The notes: generated from the sequence alone by a model not told the origin. A stretch of 64,000 nucleotides of DNA from Dastarcus helophoroides (GCA_028583605.1 CM053328.1:35889722-35953721); one strand, 5' to 3'. Shown: positions 1 to 11,612, counted from the stretch's first letter. Made by a program: numbers and translations.

Positions 1-640
1 AAATTTCGACTAATTTTTTGATTTCAACTATTTCCAAAATTTCGACATTCTTTGCAAACTGTCGACCCTTTATTTAAAAAATTTTGATTTTTCTTTTAAG
101 TGAGACATTTCCTAAAAAACTCGTTTTAAAATTTTCGACCAATTCGTAAAATTCTGAATTTTTCTAAAAAATTTCGACTCCATTCAAAACGTCGACTTTT
201 TTTTCAAAATTTCGACTCTTTATAAAACCTTCACTTTTTTTTAAAGGTTCGAACTTTTTTCAAAATATTATTTATAATTTTTTTCGAACATTTCCAATTA
301 AATTTTTAACTTTAAAAAAAAATTAGTTTTTATTTTAAATTTTAACTACTCAAAATGTCGACTTTTTCCATAATCTTCCTTTTCAAAATTTCAACCTTTT
401 TGATAATTACGAATTTTTTGATTATTTTGAGTTTTCTCCGATATTCAAAAATTTATCTGCTTTGAAAATTTAATTAAAAATTCTGCAATTTATTTTAAAT
501 GGCGATATTTTTCCGAAATTTTGCCTTTTTCCATTCGCAAAATTATTGACTATTTAAAAAATTATTTTTTTTAGGTATTAACTTTTTTCAAAATCCTTAT
601 TTTCTTTGGAAATTTGACTTTCCAGGAAACTTTCGAAATT
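1..640. repeat. Low-complexity T-rich DNA with AAATTTCGAC motifs
   Basis: No gene is seen. The stretch is T-rich and repeats degenerate versions of AAAATTTCGAC and TTCAAAATTTCGACTTT at irregular spacing of roughly 20-40 bases. The same texture fills much of the window, mainly 57.8-64 kb. Confidence 0.6.
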
Positions 641-2837
641 TTTAAAAATTTCACTTTTTCCAAATTTTGGGTTTTCTGATAAATTTGGCTTTATTTTTTA
701 TAACTGGTAATTTTTTTCTTTTTAAATTTATACTTTCTGGTATTACTATTATATTTATTATTTATTTACTACTATGTTAAAATAAATATTACTTCTAATA
801 ACAAAAATTTCGATTTTTAAAATTGTCCGAAGCGTTAAAACAAATTTTGAAAACAGTTTATGTACAAATAAATCGTTAAAATTTAAATTTTAATCTCAAA
901 ATATTGACTTCAAGCATTAAATTGTTGATTAATTTTTTTGCAACATTTTGATTGTTTTTATTTTCTAAATTTTGAGACTCTTTCCCGAAAATTTCAATAA
1001 TTCCCACTTTAAAAGTCGAAATTTTAAGAATATTTTTGACAATTAATTTATTTTTAAAAATTGTTTTTTTTTCTTTGATTTCTAAATTGTTCTTTATTTC
1101 AAAAATTTCGTATACAAATAAGAAATTTCAACTTTTCCTAAAAATATTGTCTGCTTTTTCTTCAAAATTTGCTCTTAAAGGAATTCAAACTTGAGAATGT
1201 TAAGAATAAATTCAACATTTTTAAAAAAATTGGAAATTTTGATTTAGAATTTTCTTTGGTCCTATAGTAGTAGTAATTTTTTTAGAGAAAATCAAATTCC
1301 AAAAAATGTCGAAATTTACAAGGTTCATTTTTTCTTGAAGTTTCAATATTTTTCTCAAGGAGTTAATTTTCTCTAAATTTATTTACATACATAAAACAAA
1401 GTCGTGTTAGTTACACCATTTATAAGTCCAGAACAGCTGAACGGATCCTTATGTTCTTTACTTTGTTGGAATAGCAGAATAAAGACTAAAATATTGAAAA
1501 AATTCACATGTTTATAAGAAATCCGTGTACAACGCCATCTCTAATTCATAACAGGAACATGGCAGAAGTGTACCGCAACCTACACTAACCGTAAATGTGT
1601 TGTAATCAGTTTCCAGTAGATGGCACTGTACTTGTTTTTATTATGGCATTTTTAGCGGTTTTCGCGTAGGATTCATCTGGCAACGGGTGAGCGTACTAAA
1701 TATTTTAATGTAAAATTTAATTCGACTAATTAGAACATAATATTTTTTAATTCTGAATTGGTACGAAGTTCGCTATGACCAGCTTGTATTTAATAATTTT
1801 CAGAGTTTCTTATCAAAATTACAAAATAAAAGGACTTTAAAACATTAACATTTCTGAAAAACTGAAACATTTCTACAAATTAGAGAAATCAACATTTTTA
1901 CAAGAAAAAATATATTAAAGACAAAATCTTTAGCAAAAGCCGAAATTCTAAAAAAAATCCTTTGTATAAAATGTTTACAGAAAAACACAAATTTCATGGG
2001 AAAAAAAATCAAAATTTCTTAGAGAAAATCGAAATTTGAGAAAAAATTTGAAATATGTTTACAAAAAAGTTGCAATTGAAATTTTACAAAAATAATCCAA
2101 GACTCGGTTATTTCATTTTAGAAAATTATCGAAATCCGAAAGGAGTTGAAAATTAATTTATTTTTAAATGTCTTCGTTTTTTCTAAAATGTAGACATTTT
2201 TATAGAAATTTTAGAGTTTTTTGCTAAACATTTTTAACAAAATAAGAAAATAAAATGAACTATAAAATATCAAAGTCTAGTGAAAAAACTTGACACTTTT
2301 AAAGCAAATTGGAGGAGCATAAAAAAATCTGAAGAGATTGAAATTTCTAGAAGAAATTTTAGGAACAAAATTTTCAGAAAAAATAGGAATTTATAAAAAA
2401 TTACTTTTTATAAAATATTGAGGAAAAATGGGAACTTAACGAAAAAAAAAATTAAAATTTTCTTAAATAAATCGAAATATCTAGAAGAAACTCAAAATTT
2501 TTATACAAAAAAGTTGAAATTAATAGCGAATAATCGCTATTAATTTTTTTTCTAGAGAAATATTAGAATGCAAAAAGAGTTGGATTTGGATTTTATTTTG
2601 AAATTTTAATTATTTTCTCAAAATTTTTACAAAAATGAGAAAAAAAATAAAATAGATTTTAAAATCCCGTAACTTCATAAAAGAAACTTAACATTTCTAT
2701 AAAAAGAAATCAGAGAAAATTAAAAATCTCTACAAAAAATTGTTTAAGGAAAAGTCTTCGGAAAATTTTGAGAAAAAACTCGTAAGCGAAATTGGGGGTG
2801 CTGCAGTTCCACAGTGTCTATACGCGAGCCGCCACTG
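640..2837 (-). mobile_element. Copy A of a long non-coding element with a CAGTGGCGGCT-type end
   Basis: Read on the minus strand, this begins with a CAGTGGCGGCTCGCG-type terminus at 2837, followed by the motif AACTGCAGCACCCCCAATTT. It can then be followed, with divergence, along the repeats at 27956-29840 and 30538-32430. Shared landmarks include the AATGAACCTTGTA block, the ATTACTGCTACT block and the ATTTATTTGTACATAAA block. The CAG start resembles hAT termini, but no matching inverted end is seen and no transposase ORF exists. About 450 bases near 1385-1835 are absent from the other two copies and are a secondary insertion. An open frame across 2740-3273 runs over this terminus into the next repeat and is not a gene. 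Confidence 0.7.
1385..1835. mobile_element. Insertion of a different repeat inside copy A
   Basis: The segment interrupts the alignment of copy A with its two relatives. Its base composition is less skewed. It contains a GTGTTAGTTACACC start and a block about pairing with ATAAGTCCAGAACAGCTGAACGGATCC, a motif type common in insect dispersed repeats. No ORF and no clear terminal repeats are visible. The class is not determined. Confidence 0.4.
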
Positions 2838-2934
2838 CCCAAGAGATCAGAAAATTGCTTGTTTCTCTTCTGTGAAATTGGATTCCTTGGTGCCCCAATC
2901 GGGTCTATTATTTTTTAGCAGGAGTGATTTTTTT

Positions 2935-3445
2935 GGATATACTTCTTCCGGGATTGGATCGTGTCAAAGAACCACTAAAAGTGTTCGACGTTTCGCCCAA
3001 CATCGTAGGGGGCTTCTTCAGGAACAAAGAAAAGAAAAAATAAATGAAAAGAGGAATATGAGGGAATTACGCATAAATGAAAGAATGAAAAGGCCAACTT
3101 TCAAAACAACAGAGCACGGTAACTCAGTATGTCCACCATACCAGAGGCAAAACTCTTTTGAATTGAAAATTGGTACAAAGGATAAGAAAGTTTCTAAACT
3201 TCTAAACTTTCTTATCCTTTGTACCAATTTTCAATTCAGAAGAGTTTCGCCTCTAGTATGGTGGACACACTGAGTTACCTTGCTCTGATGTTTTGAAATT
3301 AGGCCCCTTTTTTCATTTTTCATTTTTGTATATTTCTTTGTATTTGATTTCTTTGTTCCTGAAGAAGCTCCCTACGATGGTGGACGAAACGTCGAACACT
3401 TTTAGTAGTTCTTTGACACGGTCCAATCCTGGAAGAAGTATATCC
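2935..3445. repeat. Large palindrome (foldback), about 250-bp arms
   Basis: The left arm (2935 to about 3196) and right arm (about 3205-3445) are inverted copies with a tight turn at AGAAAGTTT / AAACTTTCT. Each arm ends in a CCTGAAGAAG...CGAAACGTCGAACAC block next to TTTGACACGGTCCAATCC. The arms differ by scattered substitutions and small indels, so the palindrome is old. No protein-coding content is credible. The CTGAAGA...GAAAC layout resembles the one in the foldback family found elsewhere in the window. Confidence 0.8.
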
Positions 3446-4933
3446 TGTACTGACTCTGGCCGTGGAAGCCTTCGTTATCATATGAAGTGATTTTTTTGTT
3501 TAAATCATTGGTAGGTAACCTGCAACTGAATAATGAGGGGCTTAATTTTATTTAATAGACAAAGTTATCTATTTTGTTTGACAGATGAGGTTTTTTTTAG
3601 TCATGAGTTTTATTCCGCACATAAAGTGTTTAAAATTACCAAGTTTACAGTGGTTGTCTTTTTTTTTTTTCAGAAAGTAATGGTGATTCCAAACATGGAA
3701 GATTTTATTATACCTGTGATGATATCCAAATTGCCAGAGTAAAATCTTATGAAAATTATACATTATAATTCGTGATAAGTTCTACAGGGCTTTTTCTATT
3801 TACTCTAGTCTTTATATATAGCTGTATTTTTACCAAAGTTTTGTTATTCACTGACAGATTTTATTTTTTGTTAGATTGACTTAAAAATCAAAATCGTTGT
3901 CCGATGTTTAACAATCATTTTTGTTATTTTTAAGTGAATCTGTTTTGTACTTACATTAGCACTATTTTTAAAGACGGATATCTAAATTTAACTACTGACA
4001 ATCTGGATCCTCCAATAGTATTATAAATCGTTGTGATATTTTGAATATTGAATGATGTTTTTTCATCCAAATTTGTGGTTAAGTTAAAACTAAATATAAG
4101 ACAAAGGAGTATTTTCTCTTTAATATATTTTGAGTTGTGTGTATTATGTTTTTGAAGCCCTTTTTTATTTTGGTTTAAGGTAAATGTTATTTCTATATTA
4201 TTTTAAGAAGAGAAATATGTATAACTATGTTTTAATAAAAAAATATTCAAGTCGTTGAAATTGTTTATTCTTGAGTTACCTAGGGCCGCCGCGTAAGGTG
4301 TGCAGGTTGTGCGTCATACAAGGGCGCCTACTCAAGAGGGGCGATAATTTGATTGATTTCTATGTCAGAGTTTTCTAACTGTCCCTTCGCTTAAAACACT
4401 TGAAATTATGAAATTTTGACTTGCTATTTTGTAGGGCGAACAAAGTTTCCGATATTTTTTTAACTTCGAGTTTTTCTGCCGAATTTCCATCTTTCAACTT
4501 GAAATGTTCGAAAGTTGCAAATTGTTAGAATAATTTGAAATTTCTAAACTAATTAAGATGATCTTAAGAAATAATTCCATTTATAAAGAAACAATCGCGA
4601 AATTTTAAGTGAGGTAGTAACTGGTTAAGAAAAAGTCGATAAAACATGAATAGAAGAAAGGAGAATGTTGAAATTTAAGTTTTGTACTTAATATTATTTC
4701 AGGTTACAATACGCGCATTAATTATAAAGTATTTGTGCAACAATGTCTTTAAATTTCTCCTCTACTGTAGTACGCAATTTACGTATGTAAGTTGTGTTAG
4801 TGCAAAAGTTTGCTCGGTGTAACCATTAATTTGGTAAATTGGTTTTAGGTTTTAGGAAGTTTATGTAGCGAAATAAAACTCGACTGGGTTAAAAGTGATT
4901 TATTTGACTTAGTTCACACAATTGCAGATTTTT
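3446..4933. other. Non-coding, AT-rich; repeat fragments only
   Basis: No supported gene. A fragment near 4275-4355 (around GGGCCGCCGCGTAAGGTGTG and GGGCGCCTACTC) looks like one end of a dispersed DNA transposon. Positions 4740-4933 lie just downstream of the cysteine-rich exon ending at 4934 and include its probable 3' untranslated region. Confidence 0.5.
4895..4905 (-). promoter_or_regulatory. Probable poly(A) signal of the 4934-5055 exon
   Basis: Minus-strand AATAAA lies within GTCAAATAAATCAC, about 35 bases after the stop codon. The surrounding untranslated sequence is shared with the exons at 33016 and 55591, which supports a common gene family. Confidence 0.5.
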
Positions 4934-5055
4934 TTAAGTCCTCGGGCAAGAGAGATTGGTACATCCTATAAAGCGACTTTCAAGACAAAAGCATTTCTTG
5001 CATTGATCTACGATTATACTGCCCGTTCCAACGTCTTTGCACTTAGGTCCATATG
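4934..5055 (-). CDS. Pacifastin-like cysteine-rich exon 2 (gene G1)
   Basis: Exon 2 of a small secreted peptide. After a CGCAG acceptor at 5056-5060 it starts in phase 1 and encodes 39 residues to TAA. Its six cysteines are spaced C-x12-C-x2-C-x-C-x7-C-x4-C, and the last loop is CTNLSC, which fits the pacifastin CT-x3-C ending; the usual CN is CK here. Pacifastins are arthropod serine-protease inhibitors; a similar role is inferred, and another extracellular role is possible. The reading frame runs on upstream, but that part aligns with the intron before the 55733 exon (AATAATAATAA, then CTAAT), so it is intron. The partner exon is probably 25229-25307, about 20 kb upstream on the same strand. 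Confidence 0.8.
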
Positions 5056-5189
5056 CTGCGCATAAATCACATTTAATTAGTAAAATTGTTATTATTATTA
5101 TTAAAAATAATACACCCATTTGCATATAAGTAATTATTATCTTTTTTGGTGTAGTTGTACTCAAAGTAATAGATACCGTCGATGTTATG

Positions 5190-5295
5190 TATATTTTTCC
5201 AATTTGGTCAAAATATGCAAAAGGTTAAACATTTCTATCTTCAAGTTCTAAAATTAAGGAATAAAAAACAAAATTGATGGCGTAAACTAGGGATT
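5190..5295 (-). repeat. Intronic block duplicated at 10205-10325
   Basis: The run containing AATTTGGTCAAAATATGCA and AAGGAATAAAAAACAAAATT appears here and again at 10205-10325 with about 10-15% differences. Both lie in the inferred intron of gene G1. Confidence 0.7.
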
Positions 5296-5494
5296 TTGAA
5301 AAACAGTTCGAAATTTTGAAATTAAAAGATATTTCGAAAAAAAGCTCTCAAAATGTCAAGTTTAAAAATAAAACTGTCGAAAAAAATAGAAATGGACGGA
5401 TTAAACATGAAATGTTCCTTAAAAATGTCGTTAATTATGAGTTATTGGGGGATTTATATCCAGCATCAATTTAATATTTTCAAATTATTAAAAT

Positions 5495-5665
5495 TTCCAA
5501 AAACTGATGTACAAATCTTGTAGCTTGAAACCAAGAAAGCATAAAAAACACAACAACAATACATTAGAGCACTGTTGTTGTGTTACTTAATCGTTCTTGG
5601 TTTTAAGGGACAAGGTTTTTATATCAATTTTTGAAGATAACCAAGGTTTCATCAAAATTTAAATT
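5495..5665. repeat. Small foldback repeat (foldback family)
   Basis: An inverted repeat with arms TACAAATCTTG...TTGAAACCAAGAAAG and CTTGGTTTTAAGGGACAAGG. It is a short relative of the foldback repeat arrayed at 14.7-17.1 kb. The central hairpin with TAGC/GCTA is absent in this copy. Confidence 0.7.
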
Positions 5666-5769
5666 TCCAATTTTTTATTTTTTCAAATTAATTTAGGGCA
5701 ACGTAGTCACACTACATTCTACCTACTAACACGACAAGGAGTTTCCTTTTGTAATTTCTCTGTTTTTCG

Positions 5770-5893
5770 CAAGATCTGGATGTAAAATTGGTTTTGGGTT
5801 TTAGGAAGCTTGGGTTGTCGAATAAAACTTGATGGCGTTAAAAGTGATTTATTTGAGTCCGTTCACAAAACTAGATTTTTCTAAGTCCGTTTT
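5770..5893 (-). pseudogene. Fragment of a duplicated exon 2 and its 3' UTR
   Basis: This matches the last few codons and the untranslated region of the G1 exon (4841-4945), including GTTAAAAGTGATTTATTTGA and TTTTAGGAAG. The cysteine-coding part is missing. It is a relic of a partial tandem duplication. Confidence 0.65.
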
Positions 5894-7500
5894 CGAATTA
5901 AAAATTGATTTTTGATCATAATTTAGAAAACGTAATTTTTTTTTCTTTAATATTACAACACGTAACTACTCTGGCCTTACCTAAAATTGAAGAAAAATAT
6001 TTTCTATTTTTCAAGTTTAAAAATTTCATGCTGGAACTTTGAGTTCAATTTAAGATCAAATTTCAAGAAAAACCTAAAGTTTATAAAAAACTAAATCTGA
6101 ATTTCGGGTTTAGATATTTCAAATTTAAACTCGGAATTTTCATAAAAACCTTAAATTATTTACCCTAGAGTTGAAAACTTCTAGAATATACGAACTTTGG
6201 CGAATAAAATCGAAAATTTGAGAGATATTTTTCTTTCATAATTTTGGTTCTCTATCGAAGTTTTGACTTTGACTCGTTTTTTCTAAAAAAATTGATTTTT
6301 ACTGTATCACCTTTGTTTTCTAGAACCTTCGATTAAAAGGTCAAATTAAAAAATAAATAAAAATAAAAAAGACCAAAAAATATAAAATAAAAAGTTTTGA
6401 ATTAAGATTTTGCGGGACAGTTACAATTTAAAAAAAAAATCAAATTTATTTAAAAAAAGGGTTTTCAAAATTTTTACCCTAATTTAGAAGTCTTGACTTT
6501 AAAGCCAAACAATTGATTTTTTTTCTGGAAATGTTACTGAAAACTTCAAAATTTCCATAAAAAGTACAATTTTTCAGAAAATTTTGTTGAATGTATTTAC
6601 CTTTTTTCGATAATTTAACTTTTTTTCTGAAGTTTTAAATTTAAACTTGTAGGTACTTTTTGTTATTATTTTTTTCTAAAATGTCGAGCAAAATTTAGTT
6701 TTTCTCTAGCAACCTCCTAACCCTTTTTATCGATTTTTGACTTTTATTCTTTAATTTTATACATTTTTTCTCGAAATTAAGAGTTGAGACCTGTGACTGT
6801 AAGAAATTGACAAATATAAGTTTAAAGGAATATTCGACTTTTAGGTCGAAAGCTCAACATTTTCAGGACTCGAAATTTTGAAATTAATTTTGAAAACTTG
6901 TTTATCATTAATTTAGTTTGTTTTTCCTCAAATCTTGGAGGTTTTTAAAAAATGTTGTCTTTTTTCTTGAAATTTGGATATGTTTTCGAGATTTTGAATT
7001 AATATTCAAAGTAAAAAATAACATTTTTAAATTAAAATCAACAATTTTTCCCCAAATGTGCAACTTCAATTATTTCTAAACTTAAATGTTTTATAAAAAA
7101 ATTGAAATTTTAAGATCAACGACAAATTTTCTGAAAAAAATAAACGCGAATTTCAATTTTACGACGAGATTTTAGAAATAATTTCAGCTGTAACTAAAAA
7201 GTTTTTGAATAAATTTAACTTTTTTAGAACGAATTTTTGACACAAAAGTGCAAGGAGCAAAGGATTGAACTTGCAAAGTTCAGTGGCCCTTTGCAAGGCC
7301 AAACTTGGCAAAAGTTTTGAATTTATACCAGGAATTTAGCGAAACCAATTACCTAATATTTAAGAGAACACACAACTTTGACTTTTAAATTCTAAACAAA
7401 TGACAGTTTTGAGGCTAAAGTTGAAATGTTGAGAAAAAAATCAAAGTTTTCAGAATAAAAATTACTATTTTAACGCACGTTTAAATTATACATTTTTTAA
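5894..7500. other. AT-rich intronic DNA, no gene
   Basis: Low-complexity A- and T-rich sequence with scattered TTCGAAATTT-type motifs. It lies inside the inferred intron of G1. Nothing else is recognised. Confidence 0.5.
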
Positions 7501-7511
7501 CATGTCACCAT

Positions 7512-9280
7512 TTGTCTTTGTCTTTGTCTTCCAATCTTCCTGTGGGGTCAGGAATTCCTTCCTTTTACCCCTTCGTCGCTCTGTTCTTTCTATTAAGAAC
7601 TTTGTCTCCTCTTGTTGTTTCTGTTTGCTTCTTTGCCTCTTGAAAGACTCAGACCTTCCATGTCTGCTTCTCTCTTTTTTTGCAGACTTTACATATCTGC
7701 CCTGAATACACCCTCTTCACGCGTATGGAGCGCCTTGCTTTTCTTTTGCCTACTAGTCATTTGACCGAGCCCCCGGGAAAACCATACAAAAACCCGGGGT
7801 TAGTAGACTGCTTGCTGTCTTCTTGATTTACTCTACTATCTTCAGTAGTTCCTGCATTTTCTCTAGGAAGTTGTTAACTTCTTTTGTTGTTGCTCCTGAG
7901 CTGGAAAATTGCATTATCATGTCACACAAAATAATGCTTACCTTTGCCCTTTTGTCTTCTTTTTTTTCCTTCTTGTTTTCTCTCTCTTCTTGCTTTTTTG
8001 CCTTTCCGGCTTCTCCTTTTTCTGCCTTCTTTTCGTTGTCTTCACTCTTTGCCCTAACTTTACTTGCATAAGAAACTCCCTCGATTCTCTTTGCAGTATT
8101 GGCTTTGCTGTTTTTGGTTTTCGGTAATGCGGGACAACCGCGATAGCTCGCAGGGTGAGCCCCTTCGCAGTTGGCGCATTTTGCCGGTTGTGTCTTCGGA
8201 AGTTCGCATGCCTTTGTCGCATGTTTTTGCCCGCATTTGACGCAGTTTGGGTCCGCGTGGCAATTTGTTTGTGTGTGTCCGTAGCTCTGGCAGTTGAAAC
8301 ACTGCCCGACGTCTTTTCTTCTCCTGAGGGCCTCTACTCCTATATCTAGGCCGCAGCAGGTTTTTATTTCGTATATCTTCTTCTTGTCTCGGTTTAGCTC
8401 AACAAAAACGAGCGGCATTATTGTCCTCTCCTTGCTTCGCTTATACATCCGAACAATTTTAGTTGGATGAAATCCTTTTTCCTTTAAATCATCTTCAACT
8501 TCTTTTTCTTTTAAGAAAGTGGGAATTCCTCTCAATACTACCTTGAGGTTTCTTTCCTCTGAAAGGGAGTACGTGTGGTACTGAATTTTCTTCTCCTTGA
8601 GTTCCTGTACAAGGGCTTGATGATCTTCGAGACGAGTAGGGTAGATTTTTATACCATCCTTACTCGCTTGTGCCTTGATGTATGCAATTTTCTTTGTGTT
8701 CATGATATTCGCGGTGACCGACCAATTTTGCTGCTCCCGCAGAATAACTGGAGGTACCTGTCCTTTTCTTTCACAGGTTTTGTTGTTGCTTCTGCTTGGC
8801 TTTGCTTGAATAGCCGTTATTTTGAATTCTTCAGTCCTTTTGCGCTTTTCGCGCTTTTCCTTTTCTTCACTTTTCTTTTCCATCGTTATCCTCTCTGAGT
8901 TAACGACAGAATTTTGGGTACTTTCTTCGCTTTCTTCTCCTTTTTGTGTAGAGATTAAGTCTTCATTCTTTTCTTCAGCAACAAAACTTACTACATTTTC
9001 TGTAGCTTTCAAGTCGCCTATTTTCTCTTCTAGTGCCGATTTTAGCAATAAAAGTAATTCCGTCAATTCCTCTATCGACATATTTTTAAAATCGTCGCCG
9101 GATATCGAGCTTGTTGCCCTTTTGCAAGTCTTCGCCTTTTTTCTCTTCATTGTCGCACAATTCCCTTGAAGAACAAACCTCTTTATTCTCGCACGGTCAC
9201 TTCACTAAACTTTAATCGCACTGCGGTGGCACCAACGATCTGTTGACCTGGACGCACACACAAATAATAATAATAATAAT
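7512..9280 (-). mobile_element. Gag-only jockey-like non-LTR retrotransposon
   Basis: The insertion is bounded by the direct repeat TGTCACCATTT at 7504-7514 and 9282-9292, a plausible target-site duplication. On the minus strand it starts after an (ATT)n run near 9262, carries one long ORF (gag-like), and ends in a short GACAAA repeat at 7512-7530. No reverse transcriptase or endonuclease sequence is present between the ORF and the 3' end; only about 300 bases follow the ORF. The duplications at both ends mean the element was already ORF2-less when it inserted, or lost it in one clean internal deletion. Confidence 0.7.
7828..9150 (-). CDS. ORF1 (Gag-like, CCHC zinc knuckles) of a jockey-like element
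   Basis: An intact 440-codon ORF. The first 150 residues are charged (Lys, Glu rich). A central region, about 170-260, looks like the RRM-like part of jockey ORF1 proteins. Three zinc knuckles follow at about 290-345: CFNCQSYGHTQTNC, CVKCGQKHATKAC and CANCEGAHPASYRGC. The third, with HPASYRGCPA, is typical of jockey-clade ORF1. The tail, about 380-420, is very lysine and glutamate rich. Such proteins bind the element RNA and package it for reverse transcription. There is no stop codon or frameshift although the element lacks ORF2, so the insertion is either recent or the protein is maintained. The base composition is much more GC-rich than the surroundings. Confidence 0.85.
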   Translation of the reverse strand: MKRKKAKTCKRATSSISGDDFKNMSIEELTELLLLLKSALEEKIGDLKATENVVSFVAEEKNEDLISTQKGEESEESTQNSVVNSERITMEKKSEEKEKREKRKRTEEFKITAIQAKPSRSNNKTCERKGQVPPVILREQQNWSVTANIMNTKKIAYIKAQASKDGIKIYPTRLEDHQALVQELKEKKIQYHTYSLSEERNLKVVLRGIPTFLKEKEVEDDLKEKGFHPTKIVRMYKRSKERTIMPLVFVELNRDKKKIYEIKTCCGLDIGVEALRRRKDVGQCFNCQSYGHTQTNCHADPNCVKCGQKHATKACELPKTQPAKCANCEGAHPASYRGCPALPKTKNSKANTAKRIEGVSYASKVRAKSEDNEKKAEKGEAGKAKKQEERENKKEKKEDKRAKVSIILCDMIMQFSSSGATTKEVNNFLEKMQELLKIVE

Positions 9281-9292
9281 TGTCACCATTTA

Positions 9293-11610
9293 AAGTTAAC
9301 TGTAAAAATCTCGATCCCAATTCCAAGATCCCGGCTTTTAATCGGAATATCATGTTGGACTTTATGCTAAAATTTTGACTGGAAATTTAAAAATTTCTAG
9401 GCTAAATTTCAAACAGCGAGATTTTAGCAAACATTTTGAAAAAAAATGATATCCTGGAATTTTTGGAAGATTTAGGAAGTCGACAGCAGGAATTTAAATT
9501 TGGGATTTCGAAAAAAAAATTAGAATACCAAAATCAAAGTGGAATTTGAAGGAAAAAAATTTACGAAAAATCGAAAATTTGACTAATAATTTCAAAAAAT
9601 AGAGATATCAAATGAAGAAAAGAAAATTTAAAGTTAAAGAAAGAAGTATATTTATAATTTTTTTAAAAAAGTTTCCAGAAAAAATCGAATTTGCAAAAAA
9701 CGTTGTAAGGAAAACCGTGTTTCTCTAGCTTGAATAAAAAATGCGCTACTACAACAGAGGATTTTTTTTTAATTTTAAACTCGAAATTTTAGGAGAAGAA
9801 GAGAAATATTTCTAGTAATTTCCAGATAAAAACTCAAATTTCAAGAAAAAGTCAAAAATCTTGAAAAAAGATTCAAGTTAAAACCTAAAATTTTAATTTG
9901 GGTTGAAGTTCTGATTATAAAGTCAAAATTTTTTAGAAAATGTGGAAATTATGAGTTTCTAATCTAACCTAATCAGAAATGAGAGATGAAGATGAGATGA
10001 AAGTTGTATAGAATTGTGTAAAGTTTAGAAAAAAAAATTGAAATTAAAAAAAAATCCAATCTTAAGTATAAAGTAAAAACTATTTTAATTATATAAATTC
10101 GACGAACTTAAATAAACCTGATATTTTTTTCGGTTTCGTTCCGGCGAAAATAACGGTTTTTTTCGGTTTTCGGATTTCGGTTCAGTTCCGATTCGAAGCC
10201 CTGTTACGTATAATATTTTTCGAATTTGGTCAAAATATGCAGAAGGTCAAAAATTTCTATTTTCAAGCTCAAAAATTAAGGAATAAAAAACAAAATTGTT
10301 AGCGTAAACTAGGAATTTGGTCAATATGATTAATTTAACTATACCTACTAGCACTTTAACTAAGTGGTTTGATATCGGGTTAGATTTAATCAAATTGAAT
10401 ATGAGGTACCTCTCTCTAAACCAATGATTTCTAATCTTCTTCTGTTAGTGAAACACGTTAATTGAAATTTTATGACACATTATAATTTTTGCCTTTTGGT
10501 TAGATACTTTCAACTTTTCGAACCTAATAATAAAGACTGAAAAAAATGCATTTTGTATTTTTTTTGCATTATTTGCAACTTTTTTCGTTCATTGAAACTA
10601 AATGCACTTTTACATCAACTTGCATTTTTTGTTGAAAACTCCTTGGACCCCTTCTCAACAACATTTGAAATTGTTCCGCAATATGTAAATTTTTTGGTTG
10701 AAATAATTAAAATTTTCAGTGTTTATAGATTTGAGTTTAAACTCGAATTTTTTAAAAAAAAATTTTTAAAAGAAAGTAAAAAAGTAGACCAGTGGAAAAA
10801 ATTAAGGAATCAAAAACAAATTCCAAATTTTTAAGTGATTTTCAACAGGCTGTAACTTAGGGAAAAATGGTCGTACAGAAAATCTAAAAAAAGAAAACTG
10901 TAGTTCCAAGTGTCTAGTTTTTGCACCTGAAATTCGAAATTTTTTAACGTTAGCGGTTTTTAAGAAATCTTAAAAAACCATCGACAAACGAATTTTTGAA
11001 ATTTTTTTGGTATATTTTGGGCCTACGGACTTGAAAACGTTTTTTCTTGAGTTAACTACTATATGGACCGGATAGCTTGTTTATTCACCGTTAATTTTTT
11101 CTTTAAAAGATCCTGATCCGATCACTTGTCGCCGATATCTCGGTAACAAGTGATCATATTGTGTTTGATTATCGGTAATCAAAAGGATCATTTTGTCTTT
11201 GATTATCGGTAGTTCAGCAGTTTTGAAAACTTCAATAAATGGCTCTACAAGGTTTTTGGATTTTTTTAAAATTTTATTACATGAACCTAAAACAGCAACA
11301 AGAAGGGTTTTTTGGGTTTTCCTTGAAAATTAAGCGCTAAACTGGAAATATTAAAAAAAACGACTAATTATTAAGTATGTACTTTATAGCTCACGATATC
11401 CTACAAAAGCCCTACAAAGATACAATTCAATCCAGTCACTCGTTTGTTGTTTGTTTGAATTTTTGAAAAAATTAAAGGATTACGTTTTTTGCCCTAAAGA
11501 ACTTGAAATCTTTATTAAAAAGAAAAATAACTTTTTCTCATCTTTTTTCACATTTTTATTGTAAACAGCGATTAAATTTATGAAAAACACTTAAAAAAAA
11601 TACAAAAAAA
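9293..11610. other. AT-rich intronic DNA with one hAT-type end
   Basis: No gene seen. Positions 10118-10203 form the end of a hAT-like element (minus strand start CAGGGCTTCGAATCGGAACT), also present at 57600. Around 11140-11215 the phrase TTTGATTATCGGTA occurs twice. The rest is low complexity. Confidence 0.5.
10118..10203 (-). mobile_element. Terminal fragment of a hAT-like element
   Basis: On the minus strand it begins CAGGGCTTCGAATCGGAACT and continues with repeated CCGAAA blocks. The same end occurs at 57600-57715. No opposite end is seen in the window. Confidence 0.55.
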
Positions 11611-11612
11611 AT

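Noticed and set aside
2740..3273. A 177-codon open frame
   Set aside because: It crosses the end of the CAGTGGCGG element and the left arm of a palindrome, has no domain and no gene-like composition.
3360..3440. A complete hammerhead ribozyme in the right arm of the palindrome
   Set aside because: The CTGAAGA and GAAA boxes and a stem II are present, but the A15.1-U16.1 context, a clean stem III and a cleavage triplet are missing. Kept only as a hammerhead-like motif.
7502..8127. Plus-strand frames of 67-82 codons opposite the Gag-like ORF
   Set aside because: They are shadows of the minus-strand ORF and its 3' end.
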